From Leptotrichia hongkongensis (GTDB taxonomy: Bacteria > Fusobacteriota > Fusobacteriia > Fusobacteriales > Leptotrichiaceae), in NCBI RefSeq assembly GCF_041538065.1, contig NZ_JBGORW010000006.1, positions 1 to 64,000 on the forward strand: a stretch of 64,000 nucleotides of DNA. Reading direction: 5' to 3'. Below, piece by piece: positions 26,417-35,305 of the stretch. The position numbers and the translations under genes were made by a program. Numbering within the stretch: position 1 is the first letter of the stretch; each line of letters opens with the position of its first letter. The notes beneath the pieces were generated by a model. The model worked only from the letters and a program-made list of their open reading frames with translations, ran no database searches and had not been told where the DNA came from.

Positions 26417-26509
26417 TGTTCTCACCCTTTTTTATTGCTATTTGATATTATAACATTTTTAATATGATTTGTGAACTACTAGAAAATTTTCATATAAGTA
26501 ATTTTGAAT

Positions 26510-26538
26510 TTGATTTTTTAAATTTTTTATGTTAAAAT
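26510..26538 (+). promoter_or_regulatory. Promoter of the DUF4870-like gene
   Basis: TTGATT (26510-26515), 17-bp spacer, TAAAAT (26533-26538), about 50 bp before the ATG. Confidence 0.5.
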
Positions 26539-26589
26539 TCTTTTAAGCAAAAGGAATAATTTAAATATAAAAATATATTAGGAGGAGTT

Positions 26590-26952
26590 ATGAACAATAA
26601 AATAAGTGAACAAAAATCAATTGCTGGATTAAAAGCAAACGCAGCAGCTTTTCTTGTAAATTTAAGTTTTTTTACATTAATTGGTGGATTAGTCATTCCA
26701 ATTTTTGCATTAATTTTAGAAAGTGAAAACAATTTTGTTAGAACATATTCAAAACAAACATTAGCAATAACAGTTTTATTACTAGTATCATCATTATTAA
26801 ACTTTGTTATCGTCGTTGGGAATATTTTATTTGCTCTAATTTTTATCGTTTTAACTATTTTACAAATTATTGCAACTGCTTCATCAATCTTGGAAAAAGA
26901 ATTTAAAATTCCTTACATTGAAAAAATCACAAATTTATTATTTGTAGATTAA
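26590..26952 (+). CDS. Small membrane protein, DUF4870-like
   Basis: 120 residues with three predicted helices (about 22-44, 60-80, 82-102). The order of a first helix with a GG..IP turn, a FVRTYSKQTLAI segment and two more helices resembles DUF4870 (Tic20-like) proteins. Function is unknown. AGGAGG stands 5-6 bp before the ATG. It has its own promoter and a strong terminator, so it is a single-gene unit in a plus-strand island. The family match is by eye and uncertain; that it is a real membrane protein is much surer. Confidence 0.7.
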   Translation: MNNKISEQKSIAGLKANAAAFLVNLSFFTLIGGLVIPIFALILESENNFVRTYSKQTLAITVLLLVSSLLNFVIVVGNILFALIFIVLTILQIIATASSILEKEFKIPYIEKITNLLFVD

Positions 26953-26968
26953 TTAAATATTCTGTCTT

Positions 26969-27010
26969 AAAAATACACCAGAGAAATAACTATCTTAGGT
27001 GTATTTTTTT
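26969..27010 (+). terminator. Intrinsic terminator
   Basis: AAAAATACACC (26969-26979) and GGTGTATTTTT (26998-27008) make an 11-bp stem followed by T residues, 17 bp past the preceding stop. Confidence 0.8.
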
Positions 27011-27048
27011 GTTTTTGAAGTTCACAACTTATATTAAAAATGTTATAA

Positions 27049-27153
27049 TATAGTAAAACTTATTTAAAACCAAACTCAAAAGCTATGACTATTTTACTCA
27101 AACCATAAATTTATATAATTTTAGCAGTTTAATTTAAAATAGGTTTGAGTATA
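27049..27153. repeat. Dispersed inverted-repeat element, copy C
   Basis: 105 bp from TATAGTAAAACTT to GTTTGAGTATA, opposite in orientation to copies A and B. The terminal ~28 bp are imperfect inverted repeats of each other. It lies 28 bp before the methyltransferase ATG, so it forms most of that gene's upstream region and may carry its promoter. Confidence 0.8.
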
Positions 27154-27181
27154 TTATTAAAATAATGAAATGAGGAAAATA

Positions 27182-27922
27182 ATGCACAAGGAATTTGCTG
27201 AAATTTATGATGTTTTTATGAAATATGTAAATTATGACGAATGGTATAAATTTTTACAAATGTTTATCAAGAAAAAGGGAACTGTTCTTGATTTAGGATG
27301 TGGAACAGGAGAATTTATATTACGATTTTTAAAAGATGGATTTACAGTTATTGGAGTGGATTTATCAGAAAAAATGCTAGAAATGTCTGAAAAAAAGTTA
27401 TTAAAAAATAATTTTATAAATAATTACAAATTAGTAAAAGAGAACATTATAAATTATGAAAATATAAATGAAAATAATGAAATTCAACAAGTTGATTATA
27501 TTATCTGTAATTTTGACACTGTAAATTATCTAAAAAATGAAAAGGAATTTTTAAAATTTATCAAAAAATGTAATCAAAATTTGAAAAAAGACGGATATTT
27601 AATTTTTGATGCTGTAACAGAAGATATTTTTGAGGAAATATTTGAAAATAATATATTTTTGGATGAAGAGCCTGAATATACGAGTATTTGGCGGCATGAA
27701 CAGTTAAGTGAGAAAAAACATCTAGTAGAAATTGACTTGTTTATCCGTGAAAATGAAAATGATAACTTATTCAGAAAATACAACGAAGTGCAGCATAAAT
27801 TTATTTACGAGCCTGAATGGATTGTGGAAACTGTTCAAAATAATGGTTTTGAAGTATTTGATACTGCTTCTAATCCTGAATTTGGAGAAAGCAGAATATT
27901 TTTTGTACTAAAAAAATTATAA
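27182..27922 (+). CDS. SAM-dependent methyltransferase
   Basis: 246 residues of the class-I Rossmann fold. Motif I is VLDLGCGTGEF at 35-45, motif II (acidic residue) is VIGVDLSEKML, and motif IV is the DYIICNFDTVNYL stretch. It resembles the small YjgI/YodH-like group of uncharacterised methyltransferases; the substrate is unknown. The ATG at 27182 is chosen because AGGA lies 5 bp upstream, while an earlier in-frame ATG contains this site. A gap of 54 bp leads to the atpZ-like gene on the same strand. Confidence 0.85.
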   Translation: MHKEFAEIYDVFMKYVNYDEWYKFLQMFIKKKGTVLDLGCGTGEFILRFLKDGFTVIGVDLSEKMLEMSEKKLLKNNFINNYKLVKENIINYENINENNEIQQVDYIICNFDTVNYLKNEKEFLKFIKKCNQNLKKDGYLIFDAVTEDIFEEIFENNIFLDEEPEYTSIWRHEQLSEKKHLVEIDLFIRENENDNLFRKYNEVQHKFIYEPEWIVETVQNNGFEVFDTASNPEFGESRIFFVLKKL

Positions 27923-27976
27923 TTACTAATTTTATGAATTAAAAATTTAAATAAAAGTGTAAAAGGAAGTTATATT

Positions 27977-28342
27977 ATGGAATTAGAAGACAAAAAAGAA
28001 ATCTTAGAAAATGAAAATAAAATAGTTGACAACGAGAAAACTTCACAAGAGGAAGAAAAACGAAAACAAAAGATTTTTGAAATAGAAAAAAAGTTAGGCA
28101 GACATAATAATGAAAAAGAATTAAAAAATAGAAAAAACAGTAAATTAATGAAATATTTTGCCCTTGCAACAAATATGGTTTATATTTTGGCGTTACCAAT
28201 ATTAATTATGCTAGGCTTTTATTTACTTTTAAAAAAATATCTGTTCAAAACGGATCAGCCGCTTGTCCTAATCGTTTTTTTGATAATAGGAGCAATTTCT
28301 GGCTATTGGTCACTTATAAAGCAGGTAAATAACATAAAATAA
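27977..28342 (+). CDS. AtpZ-like F-ATPase accessory membrane protein
   Basis: 121 residues: a charged Glu/Lys-rich N-terminus (1-55) with coiled-coil character, then two membrane helices (about 62-84 and 95-113) with the ISGYWSLIKQV end typical of AtpZ/AtpI-like proteins. In alkaliphilic Bacillus, AtpZ with AtpI forms a Mg2+/Ca2+ transporter that supports ATP synthase. Here it is followed by an AtpI-like gene but no structural ATP-synthase genes. AAGGAAG is near the ATG. The N-terminal extension is longer than usual. Confidence 0.65.
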   Translation: MELEDKKEILENENKIVDNEKTSQEEEKRKQKIFEIEKKLGRHNNEKELKNRKNSKLMKYFALATNMVYILALPILIMLGFYLLLKKYLFKTDQPLVLIVFLIIGAISGYWSLIKQVNNIK

Positions 28343-28366
28343 TTATATATTTTGAAAGGAATAAAA

Positions 28367-28762
28367 ATGTTGGAAAAAATGCCACAAAACATAAAAAAAG
28401 CATACATTATTTCTATTTTTATTGCGATACTTCTCCTTTTTCTAGGAATAATTTTTAACTATGTAGAACTTTATTTTGGATATTTAGTTGGAGCAATAAT
28501 TTCTGCTATAAATATAAATTTACTTGTAAATGGTGTGCATAATATTTTATACTTTCAAGACAAGGGAAAATTACGTGGAAATGTTGAATATTTGAAAAGA
28601 ATGTTAATATTTTGTGTGGGAATGTTTATAGTTGGGAAAGTAAGCCAGAAATATTTTGAAAGCCACGTACTGACAAATCTTCTGGCAACTGGAACTGGAA
28701 CATTAAATTTTAAAATTTCATATTTTCTATGTTACTGGACTGAAAAATTATTTAAAAAATAA
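28367..28762 (+). CDS. ATP synthase subunit I-like protein (AtpI)
   Basis: 131 residues with four membrane helices (about 12-34, 38-58, 80-98, 105-125), matching the AtpI/ATP-synthase I family that helps assemble the c-ring. The ATG at 28367 is chosen because AAAGGA lies 6-7 bp upstream; a start 15 bp earlier has no such site. It ends 6 bp from the stop of the convergent cbiB gene. The F-ATPase structural genes that usually follow are absent, so this is an orphan atpZ-atpI pair. Confidence 0.65.
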   Translation: MLEKMPQNIKKAYIISIFIAILLLFLGIIFNYVELYFGYLVGAIISAININLLVNGVHNILYFQDKGKLRGNVEYLKRMLIFCVGMFIVGKVSQKYFESHVLTNLLATGTGTLNFKISYFLCYWTEKLFKK

Positions 28763-28767
28763 TTTTA

Positions 28768-29772
28768 TTACAATAACATATTAACAAAAAAATACAATAT
28801 AAAATATACAATTGAATTAAATATACTATTGAACATTCCATTTACAATCAAATAAATTACAGAAAAACAAAATATCGCTACAAAACTTGTAACATACATT
28901 AATAGTATATTTTTTTTAATATCTTCTAATCTAAATTCCTTTTTCTTATCCCCTATTATTGGTTTTTCCACTTCTTTTCCAAAATATGAAACTTTTCCGC
29001 CAAACTGTACTCCCAATGCTCCTGCTACTGCACTTTCTGAATGTCCTGAATTTGGACTTGCGTGATTTTTTCTGTCTCTTTTAAATATTTTCCATGCATT
29101 TTTGTAATTGTATCTCAAAATATAGCTTGCTGCTGTTATAAAAATCCCAGAAATTCTAGCTGGAATGAAATTTACCACATCGTCTAATTTTGCTGAAAAT
29201 GTACCGAACTTTGCATATTTCTCATTTTTATACCCAACCATTGAATCAAGTGTATTTATTGCCTTATAGGCCATTGCAAGCGGAAGTCCACCCACAAACA
29301 TATAAAACATCGGTGCAATCACGCCATCCACCATATTTTCCGAAATAGTTTCCATTGTACTTCTAATAATCATAACTTTATCCATCTTTTCAGTATCTCT
29401 TGAAACCAAATAAGACAATTTTTCCCTTGCTACTTTCAAATTTCCTAATTTTAAAATTTTATAAACTCTTTTTCCTTCACGAGCCAGTGATTTTACCGAA
29501 AATACCGTATACATCAAATAAATTTCCAAAATTTCCAAAATTTTTACAATTTTTGTCAATTCCACAAATCCATACATTACAAAAAATGCACTTGCAACTA
29601 CTAAAATACCTAAAACTGCTCCTCCAGCAAAGCTTCCTTTTTTCCCATATAATTTTTTTTCTAAAAATGTAATCATTTTACCAATAATCTGGACTGGATG
29701 TGTAATTTTTTCCGGATCCCCAAAAATCAAGTCCAAAATAAATGCAATCCATATTTTTATTAAAAAATTCAT
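28768..29772 (-). CDS. cbiB: Adenosylcobinamide-phosphate synthase CbiB/CobD
   Basis: Membrane enzyme that attaches aminopropanol (or its phosphate) to cobyrinic acid during B12 synthesis. The N-terminus DLIFGDPEKITHPVQIIGKM and the block SPNSGHSESAVAGALGVQF (about 240-258) are the family hallmarks, with four to five membrane helices. Length (334) is normal. No other cobalamin gene is visible here, so the rest of the pathway, if present, is elsewhere. It is the last gene of the long minus-strand run. AGGAG lies 7 bp before the ATG. Confidence 0.93.
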   Translation of the reverse strand: MNFLIKIWIAFILDLIFGDPEKITHPVQIIGKMITFLEKKLYGKKGSFAGGAVLGILVVASAFFVMYGFVELTKIVKILEILEIYLMYTVFSVKSLAREGKRVYKILKLGNLKVAREKLSYLVSRDTEKMDKVMIIRSTMETISENMVDGVIAPMFYMFVGGLPLAMAYKAINTLDSMVGYKNEKYAKFGTFSAKLDDVVNFIPARISGIFITAASYILRYNYKNAWKIFKRDRKNHASPNSGHSESAVAGALGVQFGGKVSYFGKEVEKPIIGDKKKEFRLEDIKKNILLMYVTSFVAIFCFSVIYLIVNGMFNSIFNSIVYFILYFFVNMLL

Positions 29773-29839
29773 TATTTATCTCCTATTATTCATTATTGTG
29801 TAACTCTTCTATAAACTATTTTATTTAAAAATCACTTTT

Positions 29840-30397
29840 TTAATAAACTATATCATCTGTTGCCCTTGCTCCCACTTTTTCCATAATTTCTATCATTTCA
29901 ACAGCATTCTCATCATTTTTATTCCAAAAATCCTTACTATAAAAACGCTTCCATACACCATTTATTGTATCATAAAGAATCATATAAATCATAAATTCAT
30001 CCTTATTTTCAGGACTGTAAATATACATTCTGTATTTATAATATTCTGGAGAATTACTATACTCTAACTCTGTCAAATTTTTCCAAGGATATAATTTAAT
30101 CACATCCTTTTCAAATTCATCCAAATAATTAGCAATTTCAATATAGGTAAGTCCCTTTTTGCTTCCTTTGTTATAAATTAACCCTACTTCCATAAAACTA
30201 TCATTATTTTTATCCTCTGTTTCATATACCATTTTATTTTTTTCTACATCACAATAAATTTTATCTGTTAATTTTGTATTTTTAACCAGTTCTACCATTT
30301 TGCTTGCAGATTCTGTATTCCCTGTATACCAATTGCAATTAACTGAAAATCCTATTGCTTCTATCATTAAAAATACTAAAAATAAAATTTTTTTCAT
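29840..30397 (-). CDS. Secreted protein of an unrecognised family, paralogue of 58862-59407
   Basis: 185 residues with a signal peptide (about 1-18). The mature part has a cysteine in NCNWYTG and one in KIYCDVEKNKM, likely a disulfide, then a Tyr/Glu/Asp-rich domain that ends ATDDIVY. The protein at 58862 shares the same plan: CKWIKNP, VYCDVERDFM, a YYTFRLYAYD-like strand where this one has YYKYRMYIYS, and the end PTEDIVY. I know no named family for it. GGAGG lies 8 bp before the ATG. It follows pgeF by 20 bp. Confidence 0.75.
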   Translation of the reverse strand: MKKILFLVFLMIEAIGFSVNCNWYTGNTESASKMVELVKNTKLTDKIYCDVEKNKMVYETEDKNNDSFMEVGLIYNKGSKKGLTYIEIANYLDEFEKDVIKLYPWKNLTELEYSNSPEYYKYRMYIYSPENKDEFMIYMILYDTINGVWKRFYSKDFWNKNDENAVEMIEIMEKVGARATDDIVY

Positions 30398-30417
30398 AAA
30401 TTTGTCTCCTCCCTTTT

Positions 30418-31197
30418 TTATTTAAAACTAATCATAGCCGTAGCCCTTCCAGCGTTTTTTCCTTCCCTTCTATAAGAATGAAATTTTTCATCAAATGTAC
30501 TTTCAGCTGCTACAATCAAATTTTCCTGTTTTATCCCAAGTTTGAGTGCCATAAGTTCATTAAATTTTGTATTGTCAAAATGATATTTTCCTGTTTTCTC
30601 ATTAAACCAAAATGATTTTTCCACAATTTCTCTGTTACATTTCCCAAATTTTTCTAAAAATTTATCATAAAATTCGTTTCCAACTTCATAATCCTTTTGA
30701 CCAATCCCAATTCCTAACGCCATTACTACATTCTCAACTTGCGTCCCATATTTTTTTTGCATTTCCAAAAGTCCTGATTTCATCATTTCCTTAAACGTTC
30801 CTGGCCATCCTGAATGCCACGCTCCTATAACCTGATTTTCCTTATCATATACAAAAATCGGCAAGCAATCCGCATAAAATGTAAAAATAGCAATGTCTTT
30901 CCTTTTTGTCAGAAATCCATCAATATCTTCTTCTTTTTCATAATAATATTTTGTTGTATCTTCATCAATGGTTTTTACATTGTTAGAATGTGTTTGAAAA
31001 GCCATTACTTCCTGTTTATAGCATAAATTCAGTCCCTTTAATAACTTTTCACGATTATTTTTCTGTATTCCTTCTTTCTGATTTTCAATTGGACAGTAAT
31101 CAGACATATTTCCAGCATTTTTTTTTGTATAAACTGCTGTAATACCGTATTTTTCAAACTCTTCAATATAATAATAATTTTCCTTTTCTATAAACAT
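30418..31197 (-). CDS. pgeF: Peptidoglycan editing factor PgeF (laccase-domain, YfiH)
   Basis: Multicopper-oxidase-like fold; E. coli YfiH removes wrongly incorporated L-Ser from peptidoglycan precursors and other members act as purine nucleoside enzymes. The metal/active residues are visible as H70 in FQTHSNNV, C111 in YADCLPIFV and H128 in GAWHSGWPGT. Length (259) is typical. GAAGGA precedes the ATG. It lies between two secreted-protein genes with gaps of 20-24 bp. Confidence 0.92.
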   Translation of the reverse strand: MFIEKENYYYIEEFEKYGITAVYTKKNAGNMSDYCPIENQKEGIQKNNREKLLKGLNLCYKQEVMAFQTHSNNVKTIDEDTTKYYYEKEEDIDGFLTKRKDIAIFTFYADCLPIFVYDKENQVIGAWHSGWPGTFKEMMKSGLLEMQKKYGTQVENVVMALGIGIGQKDYEVGNEFYDKFLEKFGKCNREIVEKSFWFNEKTGKYHFDNTKFNELMALKLGIKQENLIVAAESTFDEKFHSYRREGKNAGRATAMISFK

Positions 31198-31221
31198 AAT
31201 TATCTATCCTTCTATATTTTT

Positions 31222-31929
31222 TTACATACTGTTTTCTAAATTTGACAATATCGCTTCCACCATCTTTATTTGTTCATCTAGATTTTTTACATGCCAAGTA
31301 TTATTTACTTTATGCATACTAACAGTTATAGTCATTTCCACATAATTTTCTTCTTTTTTTAATTCATCTTCTATAATTTCACTTATAGCATTCATAATTT
31401 TAGAAAAAGCTTCTTTTTTCTCCATTTTTTTCATTTGAACCATCATATCGTCTGCATCTTTATATTGTAGTTTTTTTAAAACAAGTTTAAAAACTTCATA
31501 TTCATTTTCAAATTTTGCATCACTCTCTTTACTACCAAAAACTTTTACTTTTTGAGTAACTTGTGCTTCTTCATCATTAAAAAATCTAATTTCTTCTATT
31601 TTATTTTTTTGATGCTCAATGCTTTTTTCTAACATACTAACCATCATTTGTTTCATTGCCTGAGCACCGAATATTTCATCTTCACTAAATGATTGTTTTG
31701 ATATCGCATTTTCTATAAAGTTTTTAATAATGACTTTTACTCTATTTTTATATTTTTTATTGTCAGCTTCAAAACCTTTTTTTACTTCTAAAGACTCTTT
31801 TTTCATTTTTTGTTCAGAAATTTTATAGTTTTCACTTCTTGTAACATTGTAGTCCAATTTAGACTCAAACCCAAACATTTGTAAAGATAATATCACTAAT
31901 AATGTTATCACTAATTTTTTTATTTTCAT
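31222..31929 (-). CDS. Exported protein of unknown function
   Basis: 235 residues with a signal peptide (about 1-22, IKKLVITLLVILSLQMFGF). The mature part is Lys/Glu/Met-rich and largely helical (for example MKQMMVSMLEKSIEHQKNK), followed by a strand-rich end with VEMTITVSMHKVNNTWHV, as in DUF4878-like or lumazine-binding-type domains where a W-x-V strand closes the fold. No family assignment is safe. GAGG lies about 7 bp before the ATG. Gaps of 24 bp to pgeF and 35 bp to the YeiH gene suggest one transcript. Confidence 0.7.
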   Translation of the reverse strand: MKIKKLVITLLVILSLQMFGFESKLDYNVTRSENYKISEQKMKKESLEVKKGFEADNKKYKNRVKVIIKNFIENAISKQSFSEDEIFGAQAMKQMMVSMLEKSIEHQKNKIEEIRFFNDEEAQVTQKVKVFGSKESDAKFENEYEVFKLVLKKLQYKDADDMMVQMKKMEKKEAFSKIMNAISEIIEDELKKEENYVEMTITVSMHKVNNTWHVKNLDEQIKMVEAILSNLENSM

Positions 31930-31964
31930 AGTACCTCATTTCCTTATAATTATTTTTAATCTTT

Positions 31965-32897
31965 TTACAAAAACATCATTATCATATATCCTGAAATTAT
32001 CGAAAAAATCCAAAGCGTAATACCATACAAAAGATTTTTTCCAGTCATTTTTTTTATAGCCTGAATATTTAATGAAGTTCCAATCATATAAAGTGCAAGA
32101 GACAGCATCATTTTCCCTATTTGAGTAAGTAAGCTGTAAATTACCGGCAAATTTATTATTGTCGCAACAATTGAAGCTAAAATAAAAAATAATATAAAAA
32201 TTGGAAATTTAATCTTCTTATTTTCAGATTTATTTAAAATGCTAAGAACAATAACTATTGGAATAATCCAAAGTGTTCTTGTAAGTTTCATAATTGTGGC
32301 TATTTTCAAGGCTTCTGTACTGTGAAAAGCTGCAGCTGATACTACCGAACTTGTATCGTGTATGCTTAATGCAGTCCATATTCCAGTTTGTTCAGCATTT
32401 AATTTGAAATAATTTATAAAAAATGCAAAAAGAAATAATGCTACTGTGTTTAAAATAAATACTATCCCCGTAGACAAGGCAATATCCTCATCAGAAGCCT
32501 CAATTACTGGAGAAGTTGCTGCAATGGCACTTCCACCACAAATTGCAGTTCCAAACACAATTAATTGTGATAACTTCTTTTCCATTTTAAAAATTTTTGC
32601 CAAAAATAACCCGATACTTATAACTACAATCAAACTAATTGCCGTCTGAAAAATCCCTTTACTTCCAACAGCAACAACCTTGCTTATGCTAAGTCCAAAT
32701 CCAAAAAATACGACAGCTGAATTTAGCGTAAGTGTTCGTATTTTCCCTAAATTTTTTGGAACTAGAATTAAACTGAAACTTGCCAGAATAATTCCCATAA
32801 GAAGAGATATTCCCGAAGCAAAAGCGTGAACACTTTTAATTAATGGAAGCATTAACGCAATTGCACATCCCGCATAAAATACTATTTTTTTATTCAT
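31965..32897 (-). CDS. YeiH-family putative sulfate/anion exporter
   Basis: 310 residues with about 10 membrane helices, matching the UPF0324/YeiH family (Cons_hypoth698). Typical blocks are GFGLSISKVVAVGSKG, the GTAICGGSAIAATSPVIEA turn and the ALSIHDTSSVVSAA stretch. Some members are linked to sulfur or taurine metabolism, but transport has seldom been shown. The ATG at 32897 is chosen because AGGAG lies 7 bp upstream; an earlier TTG would swallow that site. It follows ispA by 42 bp. Confidence 0.88.
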   Translation of the reverse strand: MNKKIVFYAGCAIALMLPLIKSVHAFASGISLLMGIILASFSLILVPKNLGKIRTLTLNSAVVFFGFGLSISKVVAVGSKGIFQTAISLIVVISIGLFLAKIFKMEKKLSQLIVFGTAICGGSAIAATSPVIEASDEDIALSTGIVFILNTVALFLFAFFINYFKLNAEQTGIWTALSIHDTSSVVSAAAFHSTEALKIATIMKLTRTLWIIPIVIVLSILNKSENKKIKFPIFILFFILASIVATIINLPVIYSLLTQIGKMMLSLALYMIGTSLNIQAIKKMTGKNLLYGITLWIFSIISGYMIMMFL

Positions 32898-32939
32898 TTT
32901 ATAACTCCTAACTTTCAAAACATTTACAAAAAATTTTTA

Positions 32940-33830
32940 TTATTTTTTCCTATTACCAAAATAATCCGTCAATTCTAAAAATAACTGATTCCCCTCAAAT
33001 TCATCAAAAATAATCTTTTTCGCCCTTTCCAAATACTCCTGTAACAACCTTTTACTTTCCTCAAGCCCAAAAATACTCGGATAAGTAGTCTTGTCATTTT
33101 CAATATCATTTGATTTTTTCCCAATTTCCTCAAAATTCCCTTCAATATCTAGAATATCATCCTTAATCTGAAATGCAATTCCCAACAACTTTGAATATTC
33201 CACCATTTTTTCACGCTTTTCACTTTCAACATCCAAAGCAATCATCGGCAATTCTATTGCAGCAGTCAGCAATTTCCCAGTCTTATGAGCGTGAATATAC
33301 TTTAATGTGTCAATTTCCACTTTCTTATTTTCAGACTCCATATCCACAAACTGACCTCCGACCATTCCAAAAAATCCTGCATATTCAGATAATTTCGAAA
33401 TAATTTCAACCTTATTTTTATCTCCTAAACTTTTAGAATTTGCAATTATTCCAAAGGCTTCTGTCAAAAGAACATCTCCCACAAGAACTCCGATTGCTTC
33501 ATTATATTTTTTATGAACTGTAAATTTACCGCGTCTGTAATCATCATTGTCCATCGCCGGCAAATCATCGTGAACAAGTGAATAACAATGTATAAACTCA
33601 AGCGCATTGGCAATTTCCTTAATTTTATCATAACTTTTACAATTATTTTTTTCAAACAAATCACAAATCATATACATCAAAATAGGACGTATTCGCTTTC
33701 CTCCGTTCATAACCGCATATTCAATTGCCTCTGCCAATTTTTCAGGATATTTATTTCTGTAATTCCCAAGTAATTCCCTCAGGCTATTCTCCACAACTTT
33801 CTTTTTTTCTTTCAAATATTCCCGTAACAT
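32940..33830 (-). CDS. ispA: Polyprenyl (farnesyl/geranyl) diphosphate synthase
   Basis: Short-chain prenyltransferase that condenses IPP with DMAPP and GPP to FPP. The first aspartate-rich motif is DDLPAMDND at 88-96, the second is in FQIKDDILD, and GGKRIRP binds diphosphate. Length (296) fits IspA. ATG 33830 is chosen since GGGGG lies 6 bp upstream; a GTG further out overlaps it. In many bacteria ispA follows xseB directly; here a decayed VOC gene sits between them. Confidence 0.93.
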   Translation of the reverse strand: MLREYLKEKKKVVENSLRELLGNYRNKYPEKLAEAIEYAVMNGGKRIRPILMYMICDLFEKNNCKSYDKIKEIANALEFIHCYSLVHDDLPAMDNDDYRRGKFTVHKKYNEAIGVLVGDVLLTEAFGIIANSKSLGDKNKVEIISKLSEYAGFFGMVGGQFVDMESENKKVEIDTLKYIHAHKTGKLLTAAIELPMIALDVESEKREKMVEYSKLLGIAFQIKDDILDIEGNFEEIGKKSNDIENDKTTYPSIFGLEESKRLLQEYLERAKKIIFDEFEGNQLFLELTDYFGNRKK

Positions 33831-34013
33831 TTTATCCCCCGTCACTCAAATTTTTATTTTCATTAACTTTTCTATTCCAAAAATCTCCTAAAAATTTAAA
33901 AAATTCATCGCCTTTATCAATTATTAATAATTCATTTTTTCAAATATATTTCTTTTGTTGATTTAACTGCTATCAATTTTACTTATAATAATCTCTAAAG
34001 CAGTTATATAAGA

Positions 34014-34304
34014 TTATACTGTTTTTATTCTAAAAGGTTCTGATAAAAATTTAATTCCGCTTTCTTTCATTTGCTAATACTTACGATTTGCATCATCTAC
34101 TTCAAACCATATTGTCTGTTTCAAGTCTTTAAATTTATTTTTATCTTTTAATATTATTGCCGCTTCTTCACCATCAATACTGAATGCTACCATTCCCATA
34201 TCCGAAAAATCAAACTTTACTTTTAATCCTAAGTTATTTTTATAATATTTTTTTGCCATTTCCAAGTCATCAACTGGAATAAAAAAATTATCGTATTTTT
34301 TCAT
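34014..34304 (-). pseudogene. Decayed VOC/glyoxalase-fold gene
   Basis: The frame from 34304 encodes a clear VOC N-terminal half (FFIPVDDLEMAKKYYKNNLG, then TIWFEVDD). A TAG at 34074-34076 interrupts after DDANRKY; reading on in the same frame restores family sequence, MKESGIKFLSEPFRIKT, up to a TAA at 34014. The conserved final block (usually a GxxxxFxDPxGN strand) is missing altogether. A nonsense codon plus a lost 3' end make this a pseudogene of a family usually near 120 residues. It splits the expected xseB-ispA neighbourhood. Confidence 0.7.
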
Positions 34305-34342
34305 CTTAACATCTCCTCATCTTAATTTTGAACAAAATTTAC

Positions 34343-34360
34343 TTCAAAACTAAACTCAAA
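34343..34360. repeat. Possible fragment of the dispersed inverted repeat
   Basis: TTCAAAACTAAACTCAAA matches the arm of copy D (TTTAAAACTAAACTCAAA) at 17 of 18 bases. The rest of the element is not visible. Short and AT-rich, so chance similarity cannot be excluded. Confidence 0.35.
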
Positions 34361-34408
34361 TATTTTAAATATCCTGCTTCTATTCACTTGAAAATCTGTC
34401 TTTAATCT

Positions 34409-34630
34409 TTATTCAAACTCTTCCATTTCCACTTTTCCATTTTTTTCAAGCACCTTCATAACTTTCCCTTCTCCGACTTCAAGCAATTTTTCCGAATCCT
34501 TAATAAGCTTAATCGCTTTCTCATATTCAGAAATTGAATCATCTAGCGATAATTCCTCACTTTCTAATTTTTCCAAAATTTCATCAATTTGTGCAATATT
34601 TTCTTCATAACTTTGTTTTTTTACTGCCAT
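34409..34630 (-). CDS. xseB: Exodeoxyribonuclease VII small subunit
   Basis: 73 residues, the usual size. The conserved helical pair is visible: SYEENIAQIDEILEKLESEE, then LSLDDSISEYEKAIKLIKDS. XseB binds XseA to make the nuclease that degrades single-stranded DNA. No xseA lies in the window. AGGAG is 10 bp before the ATG. It follows rsmD by 27 bp and is probably co-transcribed. Confidence 0.92.
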   Translation of the reverse strand: MAVKKQSYEENIAQIDEILEKLESEELSLDDSISEYEKAIKLIKDSEKLLEVGEGKVMKVLEKNGKVEMEEFE

Positions 34631-34657
34631 TTTTATTTTTCTCCTTTATTTTTTTAT

Positions 34658-35212
34658 CTATCCTTCAAACCTATAAAAACTAACTACCTTCTTATTATAA
34701 TCTCTTTCATCATATTTCACAAAATTACCTATTTTATCAGCCATTTTCTCATACGTGCTGTGTTCTGAAATTATAATTCCATCTCGTTCCAAAAGGTTTT
34801 CTTCTGATATTTTTTCAATCGTTTTTGTTGAAATATTTTCCTTGTAAGGTGGATCCAAAAAGATTATATCAAATGTTTCATTTTTTCTTGAAAGAATTTC
34901 TATCGCTCGAAAAACATCATTTTTGTAGGCACGACATTTTTCTTCCACTCCAAGATGATTCACATTTTCAATAATTACTCTTAGCGCCTCTTTATCTTCC
35001 TCAATCATAATCGCTCTTTTTGAACCACGGCTAAGTGCTTCAAATGAGACATTTCCTGTTCCTGAATACAAGTCCAGAAATTTTGCATCTACGACTTTTT
35101 CTCCAATTATACTGAAAATTGCCTCTTTTATTCTTTCAAGCGTAGGTCTGGTTTCTCTTCCTTCCCTTGATTTTATTCTTCTATTTTTCAATGTTCCTGC
35201 TACAATTCTCAT
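34658..35212 (-). CDS. rsmD: 16S rRNA (guanine966-N2)-methyltransferase RsmD
   Basis: Methylates G966 of 16S rRNA on the assembled small subunit. The start MRIVAGTLKNRRI and TRPTLERIKEAIFSII are signature strings; the SAM motif is LDLYSGTGNVSFEALSRG (about 44-61) and the catalytic motif is FLDPPY (about 118-123). Length (184) is standard. GAGG lies 7 bp before the ATG. The next gene downstream is xseB. Confidence 0.95.
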   Translation of the reverse strand: MRIVAGTLKNRRIKSREGRETRPTLERIKEAIFSIIGEKVVDAKFLDLYSGTGNVSFEALSRGSKRAIMIEEDKEALRVIIENVNHLGVEEKCRAYKNDVFRAIEILSRKNETFDIIFLDPPYKENISTKTIEKISEENLLERDGIIISEHSTYEKMADKIGNFVKYDERDYNKKVVSFYRFEG

Positions 35213-35305
35213 TTTTTCCTCTTTTCAATTTTTATGATTCTCTCTATATTTGAATTAATCTGTGTATATTTTACTACATTTCAGGCAAAATTACCAACAT
35301 TTGCC

